A stretch of DNA of 64,000 nucleotides from Oliverpabstia intestinalis (lineage in GTDB: Bacteria > Bacillota > Clostridia > Lachnospirales > Lachnospiraceae), in assembly GCF_009696065.1 (NCBI RefSeq), contig NZ_VUMS01000016.1, forward strand, positions 1-64,000. Direction: 5' to 3'. Position numbers and translations under genes: made by a program. Below, in pieces: positions 14,261 through 21,646 of this stretch; positions within the stretch are counted from its first letter, which is position 1, and each line of letters opens with the position of its first letter. The notes beneath the pieces were generated by a model. That model was not told the DNA's origin and searched no databases. It was given only the letters and a program-made list of their open reading frames with translations.

Positions 14261-14923
14261 TTATTTATTCTTTATTGACAGTATAACCGCTCCCTGATAA
14301 ATAGAAAATAATCCAATGCTTAACAATACGCCACCTACAATATCCGTGAGCCAATGTACTCCCGAAATCAATCTGCCAATAACCATGAATGCCGAAAAAG
14401 CGATTGTTACAATCGTTATCACTTTTTTGACTGCAATGCTTGACAGCCTGCGCTGAGTCTGTTCGATCAAAGTCGGCATCACACACAATACCAATAGTGT
14501 AGTTGATGATGGATAAGATGCCTCCATTACTCCGTTAATTAAAATAGGTCTGTAATTGATTGGAATCATCTCAAAAAATATATATGCCAGGATCACGACA
14601 ATATAATAAATACCCAGAATAATGATATCCGGATCCACCTTGAAAAGACTTCTTTTCTTAATCAACTGAACTAGTCCCACACCTGCAAAGATCAGGCATA
14701 CTACGACAGGCACCAGCCCCATCCAATCAGTAATCGAATAAATCATCATGTGTACGCCTGTGAAGCGGTGAAACCAGCAATTGAGTGTTGCAAATCCAAT
14801 ATTCGTTCCGTTTTGACCATGAGGCTGCACATCTACCATCTGGATCAAAACTGTCCATAATACAAAAGTTGCAATGAATATTCCTCCAAATAGTAAATTC
14901 TTCATTCCGTTCTTTTTCATCAT
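14261..14923 (-). CDS. PAP2-family membrane phosphatase
   Basis: 220 residues with about six membrane segments. PAP2 signatures are visible: INYRPI (motif 1 remnant), ASYPSSTTLLVL (PSGH-type motif with His replaced by Thr) and GRLISGVHWLTDIVGG (S-x5-H-x3-D motif). The family dephosphorylates lipid phosphates such as undecaprenyl pyrophosphate, giving bacitracin tolerance in BcrC-type members. The altered second motif makes the activity less certain. ATG 14923 has AAAGGA upstream. It is cotranscribed with the membrane-bound XRE regulator as cargo of element B. Confidence 0.8.
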   Translation of the reverse strand: MMKKNGMKNLLFGGIFIATFVLWTVLIQMVDVQPHGQNGTNIGFATLNCWFHRFTGVHMMIYSITDWMGLVPVVVCLIFAGVGLVQLIKKRSLFKVDPDIIILGIYYIVVILAYIFFEMIPINYRPILINGVMEASYPSSTTLLVLCVMPTLIEQTQRRLSSIAVKKVITIVTIAFSAFMVIGRLISGVHWLTDIVGGVLLSIGLFSIYQGAVILSIKNK

Positions 14924-15013
14924 TCTACGTCCTTTCTATATGGGTTTGTCTTTTCGACACATTCACCTTATCAAAAAACATAAAATGATGATAGAATCGC
15001 TCGGTCACATACG

Positions 15014-15030
15014 TGATACGATTCGTATCA
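15014..15030. promoter_or_regulatory. Perfect palindrome upstream of the PAP2 operon
   Basis: TGATACGA-T-TCGTATCA, a perfect 8-1-8 palindrome about 90 bp before the PAP2 start. It is a likely operator of the XRE protein encoded in that operon. The remaining intergenic DNA (14924-15176) shows nothing else. Confidence 0.55.
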
Positions 15031-15176
15031 TACCCGTAAATGCTTGTTTTTTCAGTATTTCCTTCTGATTATCTATCCCTGCAAATCCGGATTTATCTTT
15101 TAGCATTCTATCATGTTCTATTCTGAAATTCCACTCTTACATTTACAAAGAGTCGCCTTTCGGCAGCCCTCTTAAC

Positions 15177-15551
15177 TTATATATAAACGATCTCTTTCAG
15201 TACAATTTTTTCAGCACTTGTTCTGATATTATTCATCAACCCGACCCACTTCATCTGATCCCGTATCTTCAATGTTTCTGTCACACTCTGTTCTTCTGCC
15301 ATCTGCTTCATTAACATTTCGACCTGCTCTCTTGCATCCCGATCAATCTGATTCAGATGTTCAGTCAGCTTTCCAGTCAATAACAGGCACTGATATCTTG
15401 CTGGTCTATACTCTTTCAGATATTGTTTCCGCAACATTCCATATTTCCCATATGTCGGTTCTTCCTCATTCAGCACCAGACCCGGCAAATAGTAATCTCC
15501 ATGCAAGGTATAGCTTAATCCGTTCTTTTCATCATAAATGTGTTTTTTCAT
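15177..15551 (-). CDS. tnpV: TnpV-like transposon-encoded protein
   Basis: 124 residues from ATG 15551, 4 bp after the relaxase stop. KHIYDEKNGLSYTLHGDYYLPGL, KEYRPARYQCLLLTGKL and MNNIRTSAEKIVLKEIVY match the TnpV proteins of Tn4451/Tn4453-like clostridial elements. The function of TnpV is not established; it recurs in mobilizable elements near the relaxase. The close spacing suggests an operon with the MobV gene. Confidence 0.75.
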   Translation of the reverse strand: MKKHIYDEKNGLSYTLHGDYYLPGLVLNEEEPTYGKYGMLRKQYLKEYRPARYQCLLLTGKLTEHLNQIDRDAREQVEMLMKQMAEEQSVTETLKIRDQMKWVGLMNNIRTSAEKIVLKEIVYI

Positions 15552-15555
15552 GCAC

Positions 15556-16977
15556 TTATATCTCCATTCCTCTGTTCTTTGTTTTATTTTTCTTACGCTG
15601 CTGATTCTCCATCTCGCTCTTTTTCGCACCCCATGCTAATCTTTCGTAAATGCTTCCTTTTGGCATTTGTTCCATCCGTCGTTTTTCTTCCAGTGCTTTC
15701 TGATTATGAATATCCTGCAGTACCGCAGCCTCCACAGTGTCTATTCCCATGACACGCACAACACGATCATATCTATCAGAAACACTTTGCAACATATTCT
15801 TTTCTTCTAATAATTTCTGATTGTCTTTACGCATATCATCCAACTCTTTCTGAACACTGTTATATGCCTGTTTTGTCTTCTGGTATTTATTTTTCCATTT
15901 CTCCACTTCTTTCGTAAGTTCTTTTACCTGGGCAGCCATTGCAGCAATCTTATTCTTCATTTGAATAAATAATGGTTTAACTTTTTTATCCCGATAGGTT
16001 CCTGCACGTTCCAATGCTCCTGCTTCCGGTAGAAGCGTTTTAACCGTCCCATATTCTTTTATTTCCTTACTGACATTATCTATGATCGGCTGTAACTGCT
16101 CCCGACGTTCTTCTAGGCTTTTTAATTCTATTTCTGCTTTCTCTGCCCGCTTTTCTGCAGCTTCTTTATCCCTGACCGCCTGTTCCTTATCTTCTTTCAA
16201 AAGCTGAATATCTGCCTTGGATTCTGCAATCTGTGCAGTCAGTCCCTCATTCTCTGCTGTCAGATACTCTTTTTCCTGCTCCAGAGCCTGAACTTCCTTC
16301 TTTCGTTCTTTTTTCTTGAAATTATAAACATCCAGATGTTCCTCATGGGTACCTTTCTGTTCCCATTCAATCCCATACTGCTTTGCAATATCTGCCAGCA
16401 CTTCTTTTTCGTGGTTTATCCACTGATTTAATTCTGTGTCATGTTTATTTCCACCTTGAAATCCCAAACTTTTTAATGCCTGCTTCAGTGAAACTCTGAT
16501 ATCCATCCCTTTTCCTTTCCAACCAGTCACATAGGGAACAAAATCAATATGCAGATGTGGTGTAGCTTCATCCTGATGAAGATAACAGCAAAATACCCGG
16601 AGAGTTGGATTCCTTTTCTGAAAATCCTGCATATATTCATTCAACACCTTCACTGCCAGTTCTCCTTCTACTGTCCCTACAGCCATGTCTTCACAATTTC
16701 CAATCTGGAAAATGACCTCATGGAATAGTTTTTCCTGTTTTCCCTGCCGGATTTTTTCATAATAATTTGTAATCTGACGGTCTTTTCTTTTCCCCACATT
16801 GTATCGCTCCACAGAATCATCAAACAACTCTTTATAAACATCTTTCAGATTTTCATTCTGGTAACAAATATTCAAGTGTACTCTGTCCGGATCTACATTT
16901 TCTGCTATGAAATCCCTTCTGTTATGAGCCAGAGAACCAGCTCCGATCATACCGCTAATTGTTCTTTTCATGGTCAT
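15556..16977 (-). CDS. MobV-family (Pre/Mob) relaxase of element B
   Basis: 473 residues from ATG 16977, with GGGGAGG 8 nt upstream. The relaxase domain (about 1-220) has HNRRDFIAENVDPDRVHLN and ATPHLHIDFVPYV, the HxH metal-binding motif of MobV proteins. From about residue 240 to 430 it is a long Glu/Lys-rich coiled coil. MobV relaxases nick oriT next to their own gene, and the hairpin cluster at 17004-17103 lies immediately upstream. It is followed by tnpV in one operon and is unrelated to the element A relaxase. Confidence 0.85.
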   Translation of the reverse strand: MTMKRTISGMIGAGSLAHNRRDFIAENVDPDRVHLNICYQNENLKDVYKELFDDSVERYNVGKRKDRQITNYYEKIRQGKQEKLFHEVIFQIGNCEDMAVGTVEGELAVKVLNEYMQDFQKRNPTLRVFCCYLHQDEATPHLHIDFVPYVTGWKGKGMDIRVSLKQALKSLGFQGGNKHDTELNQWINHEKEVLADIAKQYGIEWEQKGTHEEHLDVYNFKKKERKKEVQALEQEKEYLTAENEGLTAQIAESKADIQLLKEDKEQAVRDKEAAEKRAEKAEIELKSLEERREQLQPIIDNVSKEIKEYGTVKTLLPEAGALERAGTYRDKKVKPLFIQMKNKIAAMAAQVKELTKEVEKWKNKYQKTKQAYNSVQKELDDMRKDNQKLLEEKNMLQSVSDRYDRVVRVMGIDTVEAAVLQDIHNQKALEEKRRMEQMPKGSIYERLAWGAKKSEMENQQRKKNKTKNRGMEI

Positions 16978-17003
16978 GCTTCTCACCTCCCCTTCTGAAA
17001 CCA

Positions 17004-17103
17004 GTGCCAGACATGGCACATAAATTTGTATCTTCGCCAGTTATGGCGATAAAAAGAACTCTTCGCCGGATACGGCGGTTTTGTTACTTTTGTCAAAAGT
17101 AAC
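17004..17103. other. Phased hairpin array, candidate oriT of element B
   Basis: Three perfect 4-nt-loop hairpins are centred about 30 bp apart: GTGCCA-GACA-TGGCAC (17004-17019), TCGCCA-GTTA-TGGCGA (17034-17049), CGCCG-GATA-CGGCG (17064-17077). A fourth follows, GTTACTTTTG-T-CAAAAGTAAC (17083-17103). The array starts 27 bp upstream of the relaxase start. Regular helical spacing suggests protein binding, as expected for an oriT or replication origin. 17104-17262 also holds GC-rich inverted repeats. Confidence 0.5.
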
Positions 17104-17262
17104 GCAAAAGCACTTTCGACAGCCGTACCGTCCATCAAAAGTCCCCTTGCGCCCTGCCGGGGGCAAGACGTCCGGGGACGTCTGTTATGCACCGACCGAA
17201 TCGGAGCGAAGACCTATTCCTCCCGTTGGTCGGTTTACTCCTGCGTTACTTGTATGACTGAC

Positions 17263-17490
17263 TTATCCCGTTATTCTCGCCCGGACATATTCCAAATCTC
17301 CGCAGTATGGTGTCCCCACCAGATACCATTCCCTTGCCGGATTCATTTCCATTCTGGTCTTGACCCACTGATCGTCAACCAGCACTTCCAGCCCTTCTCC
17401 GCAGTGAAATCCTGTGTCAATCCATAAATCTGATGATAATAAACCGTATCTTCCGTTATTGCTGTTATAACCTAATCTTCCTTCTCTCAT
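17263..17490 (-). CDS. DUF5348-type small protein
   Basis: 75 residues: REGRLGYNSNNGRYGLLSSDLWIDTGFHCGE, then VLVDDQWVKTRMEM and EWYLVGTPY. This matches the small DUF5348 family common in clostridial mobile elements. The function is unknown; the fold seems all-beta. It lies between the replication genes and the hairpin array, as in related elements. Confidence 0.7.
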   Translation of the reverse strand: MREGRLGYNSNNGRYGLLSSDLWIDTGFHCGEGLEVLVDDQWVKTRMEMNPAREWYLVGTPYCGDLEYVRARITG

Positions 17491-17681
17491 TGTGTCACTC
17501 TCCCTTCATTTATCGTTTTCCATAGGGAGCCCCGTTTCAGGGCATCCTTCACAGCCATCAAACCACCAACGCACTGTCGTTTTATCCACAACCTTCCGTC
17601 TTGCATCTTACCAGCTTTCTCCTTGTCTGCTATCTACAGGTGCGTGACACGCTCCTGTCATAGGACAGACAACAAGAACTG

Positions 17682-17921
17682 TTACCATCGAAAGCTTTCC
17701 GGTATTCCCCGCCTGTCCAGATATTCCTGACGGGACTTTTCCCGTTCTTCCTCTGTCGGAGCAGTTTTCGACTGTGTATATAACTGCCGGTTTGCCATAC
17801 GCTCCACTTTCTCCATAAGCCCTTTGCAAATTTCCTCCGAACAGCTTTGATCTTCCATCAAATGATAGGAAACCAGCTGTCTAAACAAGGCAAATGGTAT
17901 CTGTACATTTTTTATTTCCAT
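17682..17921 (-). CDS. Conserved hypothetical mobile-element protein
   Basis: 79 residues from ATG 17921, with AAAGGAG 5 nt upstream. The sequence is MEIKNVQIPFALFRQLVSYHL near the start and KTAPTEEEREKSRQEYLDRRGIPESFRW at the end, a tail I have seen repeatedly in small proteins of clostridial integrative elements. No function can be assigned. It is encoded right after the RecA-like ATPase and may be an accessory replication or partition factor. 17491-17681 shows no gene. Confidence 0.6.
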   Translation of the reverse strand: MEIKNVQIPFALFRQLVSYHLMEDQSCSEEICKGLMEKVERMANRQLYTQSKTAPTEEEREKSRQEYLDRRGIPESFRW

Positions 17922-17986
17922 GTTGTCTCCTTTCAAGGTGGCAAGATGCCCTGTTCTTAAGAAATAGTCATCTTGCCATCTTCCTT

Positions 17987-19054
17987 TTATTCTGGAAGCA
18001 TCCAGAACCATTGATTTCCACGTTTCACCGAATCAATCTCCAGTTCCAGTTTTGCGTTCCGTAGGGTTTTCTTCTTAATTCCTCGTTTTTCCGCTTCTTC
18101 TTCAATCTTTTTCTGTGCCATGCCACCATCAGCCAATATTTCCAACAGAAACTCCTTTGCCTTCCGGCTTTTCTGACCTCTGCTGTCACCACTGAGCAGA
18201 TCATCCGCACTAATGTCGTATTCCCCGATCCACTCGAATCCAGTATCCTTATCTAATCGGAATGCAATTGATTTCCCTTCCGGTGCAAGGGAACTTTTCA
18301 CATGGCATACCACACGGATTTCCGGTTCATCTTTAATCCGCCCAACAATCAGCACACTTCTGGCTGCCGCCTGAAAATCAATCGAACCCAATCCACGGTA
18401 AGAAGATTTTCCGTTACTGTTTTTGTTCATATGCCCGATCAGAATGATTGCACAGTGGTATTTCTCTGCAAGCACTGCCACACGCTTCATTAACGGACGG
18501 ATTTCATTTGCCCGGTGCATATCCACCTCTGCTCCAAGAAATCCCTGTATTGGATCTAAAACTACCAGACGGGCTTTTGTCTGTATGATAGCTTCTTCCA
18601 ATCTGGCATCCATCATGGTCAATGCCCGATCGTTATCATCAATTACCATCACTCTGGAACAATCTGCACCAGCTGCAAGAAGTCGAGGCTTGATAGTATC
18701 GCCCAATCCATCTTCTGCAGTCTGATAAATAACATTCACAGGTTCTATCGGGCTTTCCACTGGATTCGCATCAGAGTCAACGTTCTTTTCTGCTCTATCC
18801 TTCTCGTCTGTTGCCTGTTGTTGCTCTGGAAGAATTTTTTCGCCTTTGGTCAACTTCGCAATAATCTGAAGTACCATCGTAGTCTTTCCTTCTCCCGGAT
18901 CTCCCTGAATAATCGTTACTTTTCCAAAAGGAATAAACGGATAGAACAGCCATTCAATCTGCTCTACTTCCACTGATTCCATATTTATCAGCTTCAGATC
19001 CGACTCCGTCCTTTTTATTTCTGTTTTCTTTGTCTCTACTCTGTTCGTTTCCAT
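17987..19054 (-). CDS. RecA/RepA-like AAA ATPase (replication helicase)
   Basis: 355 residues. The Walker A motif is GKVTIIQGDPGEGKTTMVLQII and Walker B is ARLVVLDPIQGFLG. Later HCAIILIGHMNKNSNGKSSYRGLGSIDFQAAARS is the DnaB/RepA-type sensor region. The C-terminal part (EFLLEILADGGMAQKKIEEEAEKRGI) is a helix-turn-helix-like tail seen in plasmid RepA-type helicases. GGAGG sits 4-5 nt before ATG 19054. It probably drives replication of the excised circle, replacing the primase/VapE module of element A. Confidence 0.8.
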   Translation of the reverse strand: METNRVETKKTEIKRTESDLKLINMESVEVEQIEWLFYPFIPFGKVTIIQGDPGEGKTTMVLQIIAKLTKGEKILPEQQQATDEKDRAEKNVDSDANPVESPIEPVNVIYQTAEDGLGDTIKPRLLAAGADCSRVMVIDDNDRALTMMDARLEEAIIQTKARLVVLDPIQGFLGAEVDMHRANEIRPLMKRVAVLAEKYHCAIILIGHMNKNSNGKSSYRGLGSIDFQAAARSVLIVGRIKDEPEIRVVCHVKSSLAPEGKSIAFRLDKDTGFEWIGEYDISADDLLSGDSRGQKSRKAKEFLLEILADGGMAQKKIEEEAEKRGIKKKTLRNAKLELEIDSVKRGNQWFWMLPE

Positions 19055-19097
19055 CGTTCCTCCTTATTTTCCCGTTGAAAGGAAGTGGAGATTTTGA

Positions 19098-19174
19098 TAG
19101 AATACTCGTAGAAAGTTTTTGGTGAGTATTCTACCAAATCTCTGCCTTTAGGTGTTTGCCGACACTTAAAGGCA
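19098..19174. other. Two hairpins between ATPase and mobC genes (element B)
   Basis: TAGAATACTC-N16-GAGTATTCTA (19098-19133) and TGCCTTTA-N16-TAAAGGCA (19143-19174), both perfect. They may be an origin, an operator of the ATPase gene, or (the second) a terminator read rightward. In element A a hairpin with a T-run occupies the same place just after mobC (about 10055-10090). Confidence 0.4.
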
Positions 19175-19178
19175 TTTT

Positions 19179-19499
19179 CTATTCTTCCTTCATGCCATCC
19201 ATCGTCACTGTGATCAGCCGGATTACTTCCAGTAAATCCTCCGGCACATCATCACCCTTTTTCAAACGTTTCAGTTCATTCAGAACCTTTGCCAGTTCAT
19301 TTTTCAACGCCTTATACACTCTCGGATTTCCTGTCACTACAACCTCTTTTTCCTGCAATCTTCGGATAATATAATCCTGTTTAGTCAGACCGGACAATTT
19401 AACCGCTGTTTCCAGAAGTTCATCCTCCTCCGGTGATACCCGAAAAGCTACCGTTTTATTTCTCCAACGCCCCTGTCTATCCAAACATTTAGCTGACAT
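19179..19499 (-). CDS. mobC: MobC-like relaxosome accessory protein (element B)
   Basis: 106 residues from ATG 19499, with GGAGG 8 nt upstream; it overlaps the integrase stop by 11 bp. It begins MSAKCLDRQGRWRNKTVAFRV, then SGLTKQDYIIRRLQEKEVVVTGNPRVYKALKNEL, clearly the paralogue of the element A protein (10092-10439). The RHH should bind oriT. Conservation with A despite unrelated relaxases suggests it belongs to the int-xis backbone, or that it also regulates that operon. Confidence 0.8.
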   Translation of the reverse strand: MSAKCLDRQGRWRNKTVAFRVSPEEDELLETAVKLSGLTKQDYIIRRLQEKEVVVTGNPRVYKALKNELAKVLNELKRLKKGDDVPEDLLEVIRLITVTMDGMKEE

Positions 19500-20604
19500 A
19501 CGCAAGTCCTCCTTCCCTATCATTTGGTTCTTCATTCATGTTTTCTGCATCCAACTGGTCTGCCATATCCTGCTGTACGGACGGGAACAGATGCGCATAT
19601 CGGTAAGTGATCTTTTCTGCTGAATGACCAACCCTTTTTCCGATTGCCAGTGCTGTATAGCCCATGTTAATCAGCAAAGAGACATGGCTGTGTCTGAGAT
19701 CATGCACCCGGATTTTTTTCACACCGCTTGCTTTGCATCCTCTTTCCATTTCATGGTTCAGATAATACTTAGTTACAGGGAAAATACGGTCATCCGGCTG
19801 CAGGCTGTAATATAACTTCAAACAATCCTGCATTTCGTCACATAAGAACTTTGGCATAGTTACAGTACGGACACTGTTCTTTGTTTTCGGAGTGCTGATC
19901 ACATCTTCTCCCTTTAAACGCTGATAGGATTTGTTGATCCGCAACGTTCTCTTCTGGAAATCGAAATCCGCAGGAGTTAAAGCCAAAAGCTCCCCGGATC
20001 TGATTCCGCACCAGTACAATAACTGGAACGCATAGTAGGAAAGTGGTTTATCCATCATTTCTTCTGAAAACTGTTTATACTCTGCCTTTGTCCAGAAGAG
20101 CATTTCCTTGCTTTCTTCTGAGCCGATTGTGCCAGCTTTCCTTGCCGGATTCATGCTAAGATCATAAAACTTGATCGCATGGTTGAAAATCGTACTCAAC
20201 TGTCCATGGATTGTTTTCAGATAAGTAGGGGATAAAGGTTTTCCTTTCCTGCTTGTCAATTTGCGAAGCTCATTATGCCAGTCCAAAACATCCTTTGCGG
20301 TGATTTCTGACACCTTTCTTTTTCCCAGATAGGGTAAAATCTTGGACTTGATAATATTTTCCTTTGTAAGCCAGGTACTCTTTTTCAGCCTTGGTCTCAC
20401 ATCTTCCTCATATAATTTGCAGAAGCTCTCCAGTTCCATATCCATACTGGCTTTCTTCTGGAGTATGAACTGCTGCTCCCACTGTGCAGCTTCTCTTTTT
20501 GTTGCAAATCCTCTTTTGCATTTCTGCTTACGTTCGCCGGTCCAGTCCTGATACCGTACCATAACGTACCATGTGTTATTGCTTTCAGTCTTGTAAATTG
20601 CCAT
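19489..20604 (-). CDS. int: Tyrosine site-specific integrase (element B)
   Basis: 371 residues with GGGAGG 8 nt before ATG 20604. The arm-binding domain is NTWYVMVRYQDWTGERKQKCKRGF. Catalytic motifs are WCGIRSGELLALT, HDLRHSHVSLLI and GHSAEKITYRYAH (Arg, His-x-x-Arg, His and Tyr). It is closely related to the element A integrase over the whole length and uses the same guaA core, but the element ends carry GTTATCA instead of GTTGCCA arm repeats. The Xis-like gene is 2 bp upstream. Confidence 0.92.
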   Translation of the reverse strand: MAIYKTESNNTWYVMVRYQDWTGERKQKCKRGFATKREAAQWEQQFILQKKASMDMELESFCKLYEEDVRPRLKKSTWLTKENIIKSKILPYLGKRKVSEITAKDVLDWHNELRKLTSRKGKPLSPTYLKTIHGQLSTIFNHAIKFYDLSMNPARKAGTIGSEESKEMLFWTKAEYKQFSEEMMDKPLSYYAFQLLYWCGIRSGELLALTPADFDFQKRTLRINKSYQRLKGEDVISTPKTKNSVRTVTMPKFLCDEMQDCLKLYYSLQPDDRIFPVTKYYLNHEMERGCKASGVKKIRVHDLRHSHVSLLINMGYTALAIGKRVGHSAEKITYRYAHLFPSVQQDMADQLDAENMNEEPNDREGGLAYVS

Positions 20605-20606
20605 TC

Positions 20607-20801
20607 TTAATTCCTCCCATCGTTTGATCTCGTTCCGTAGAACTGTTCGTAAAAATACTTCCGGTCAACTTTTCCTGCAATTGTCTGGCATCCCATCGCC
20701 TGTAATTCCCTGTTCAGCCTTTTCATCAGCTTATAAGCGTAGGATTCCGATACTTCCAGAACTTCCATGACCTCTTTTACATTCATAAACATTTTACTCA
20801 T
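20607..20801 (-). CDS. xis: Excisionase-like HTH protein (element B)
   Basis: 64 residues from ATG 20801, with GGAGG 8 nt upstream. MNVKEVMEVLEVSESYAYKLM is the helix-turn-helix, followed by QTIAGKVDRKYFYEQFYGT, matching the tails of the element A and C copies. It is 2 bp before the integrase, so is probably its directionality factor. Confidence 0.65.
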   Translation of the reverse strand: MSKMFMNVKEVMEVLEVSESYAYKLMKRLNRELQAMGCQTIAGKVDRKYFYEQFYGTRSNDGRN

Positions 20802-20825
20802 TGTAAAATCCCTCCTTCGTTTCTC

Positions 20826-20950
20826 ACTATACATTTCTGTATAGTCCGTATGATACTATACTTTTTTGTATTGGTCAAGTGTTTCAAAACAAAAATTCTA
20901 TACTTTTTTGTATGGTTTCTCCTTGTCTGTACTATACATATATGCTATAC
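20826..20950. promoter_or_regulatory. Operator array between xis and XRE gene (element B)
   Basis: Four related sites: ACTATACATTTCTGTATAGT (20826-20845, perfect), ACTATACTTTTTTGTATTGG (20855-20874), CTATACTTTTTTGTATGG (20898-20915) and ACTATACATATATGCTATAC (20931-20950). Half-site ACTATAC with TGTATAGT. They are likely operators of the XRE regulator at 20985. Element A has TTAAC/GTTAA sites at the same place. Confidence 0.65.
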
Positions 20951-20984
20951 TCAATTTATCAAGTAAAAGACAGGAGATATGAGC

Positions 20985-21434
20985 ATGGCAATAGGAGAAA
21001 GAATTCATCATTTTCGACTTCTGCGTGGATTTACGCAGAAATATTTAGGTCAACAGCTGGGATTCAGCGAATCACAGGCTGATGTCCGCATTGCACAGTA
21101 CGAAAAAGGCTCTCGCAGTCCAAAGGAAAACTATCTGAATGCACTGGCTGACATTTTTGAGGTCTCCCCTCATGCACTCGCTGTACCGGACATTGACAGT
21201 TATGTTGGGCTGATGCACACCTTATTTACATTAGAAGACCTTTACGGACTTCATATTGGAGAAATTGACGGAGAACTCTGTCTCCGGCTGGATAAGTCCA
21301 AAGGAACCACCTACCTTTCTATGTTTGATATGTTCTACGCATGGCAGGAACAGGCAGAAAAACTAAAATCCGGGGAGATCACCAAAGAAGAATATGACCA
21401 GTGGCGGTACAATTACCCGAAAAAAACAACATAA
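20985..21434 (+). CDS. XRE-family regulator of element B
   Basis: 149 residues. ATG 20985 is 8 nt after AGGAG; the ATG at 20979 is too close. The N-terminal helix-turn-helix is GERIHHFRLLRGFTQKYLGQQLGF through DVRIAQYEKGSRSPK. The C-terminal domain VPDIDSYVGLMHTLFTLEDLYGLHIGEIDGELCLRLD is nearly the same as in the element A regulator. It is divergent from xis-int and faces four ACTATAC-type operators. It probably keeps the element quiescent. Unlike the A copy it lacks the last 20 residues or so. Confidence 0.85.
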   Translation: MAIGERIHHFRLLRGFTQKYLGQQLGFSESQADVRIAQYEKGSRSPKENYLNALADIFEVSPHALAVPDIDSYVGLMHTLFTLEDLYGLHIGEIDGELCLRLDKSKGTTYLSMFDMFYAWQEQAEKLKSGEITKEEYDQWRYNYPKKTT

Positions 21435-21501
21435 AAACCAACGAAAAAAGGCCTTACCAAATTGATTTCACTCAATTCAGTAAGACCTTTTTTGTTGGTT
21501 T
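21435..21501 (+). terminator. Terminator of the element B XRE gene
   Basis: AAACCAACGAAAAAAGGCCTTAC pairs (with one bulge) with GTAAGACCTTTTTTGTTGGTTT, and AATTGA/TCAATT extends the stem inside. It is a very long, strong hairpin between the regulator and the element end. Confidence 0.85.
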
Positions 21502-21558
21502 CACACATATTACCTGACAACCACCGGATTGCTGATAAATACTACCTAAATATCCGGT

Positions 21559-21576
21559 GTTATCATTTTGTTATCA
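21559..21576. repeat. Paired 7-mers, putative integrase arm sites (element B near end)
   Basis: GTTATCA-TTTT-GTTATCA, 76 bp from the core at 21635, matching the pair at 12891-12908. Confidence 0.65.
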
Positions 21577-21634
21577 AATAGAACTTCTTGTGCCCGGAAA
21601 TGCCCTGTTTATAAGGGTTTCCAGAATTTTTTCA

Positions 21635-21646
21635 TTATTCAAACTC
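21635..21646. other. att core at the 3' end of guaA
   Basis: The last four codons of guaA, GAGTTTGAATAA on the minus strand, form the core. Because integration regenerates these bases, guaA keeps its full reading frame. guaA is a known chromosomal target for genomic islands in several phyla. Confidence 0.8.

Larger units (their letters stand above)
12777..21646 (-). mobile_element. Element B: mobilizable integrative element at guaA
   Basis: About 8.9 kb between perfect 12-bp cores. GTTATCA-N4-GTTATCA pairs lie near both ends (12891-12908 and 21559-21576). From guaA outward it has an XRE regulator (+), then on the minus strand Xis-like, integrase, MobC, RecA-like ATPase, two small genes, MobV relaxase and TnpV. 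The cargo is a PAP2/XRE pair and a RelE/ParE-Phd pair. Backbone genes parallel element A, while replication and relaxase modules are unrelated. No secretion genes are seen. Confidence 0.82.

Noticed and set aside
17004-17077. Regularly spaced hairpins resembling a short CRISPR array
   Set aside because: Only three units, stems differ in sequence, no constant repeat and no cas genes; better explained as oriT or origin structure.
1110-21646. Elements A and B as self-transmissible conjugative elements
   Set aside because: No VirB4, VirD4-type coupling protein or other type IV secretion genes are visible; only relaxases and MobC, so mobilizable at most.
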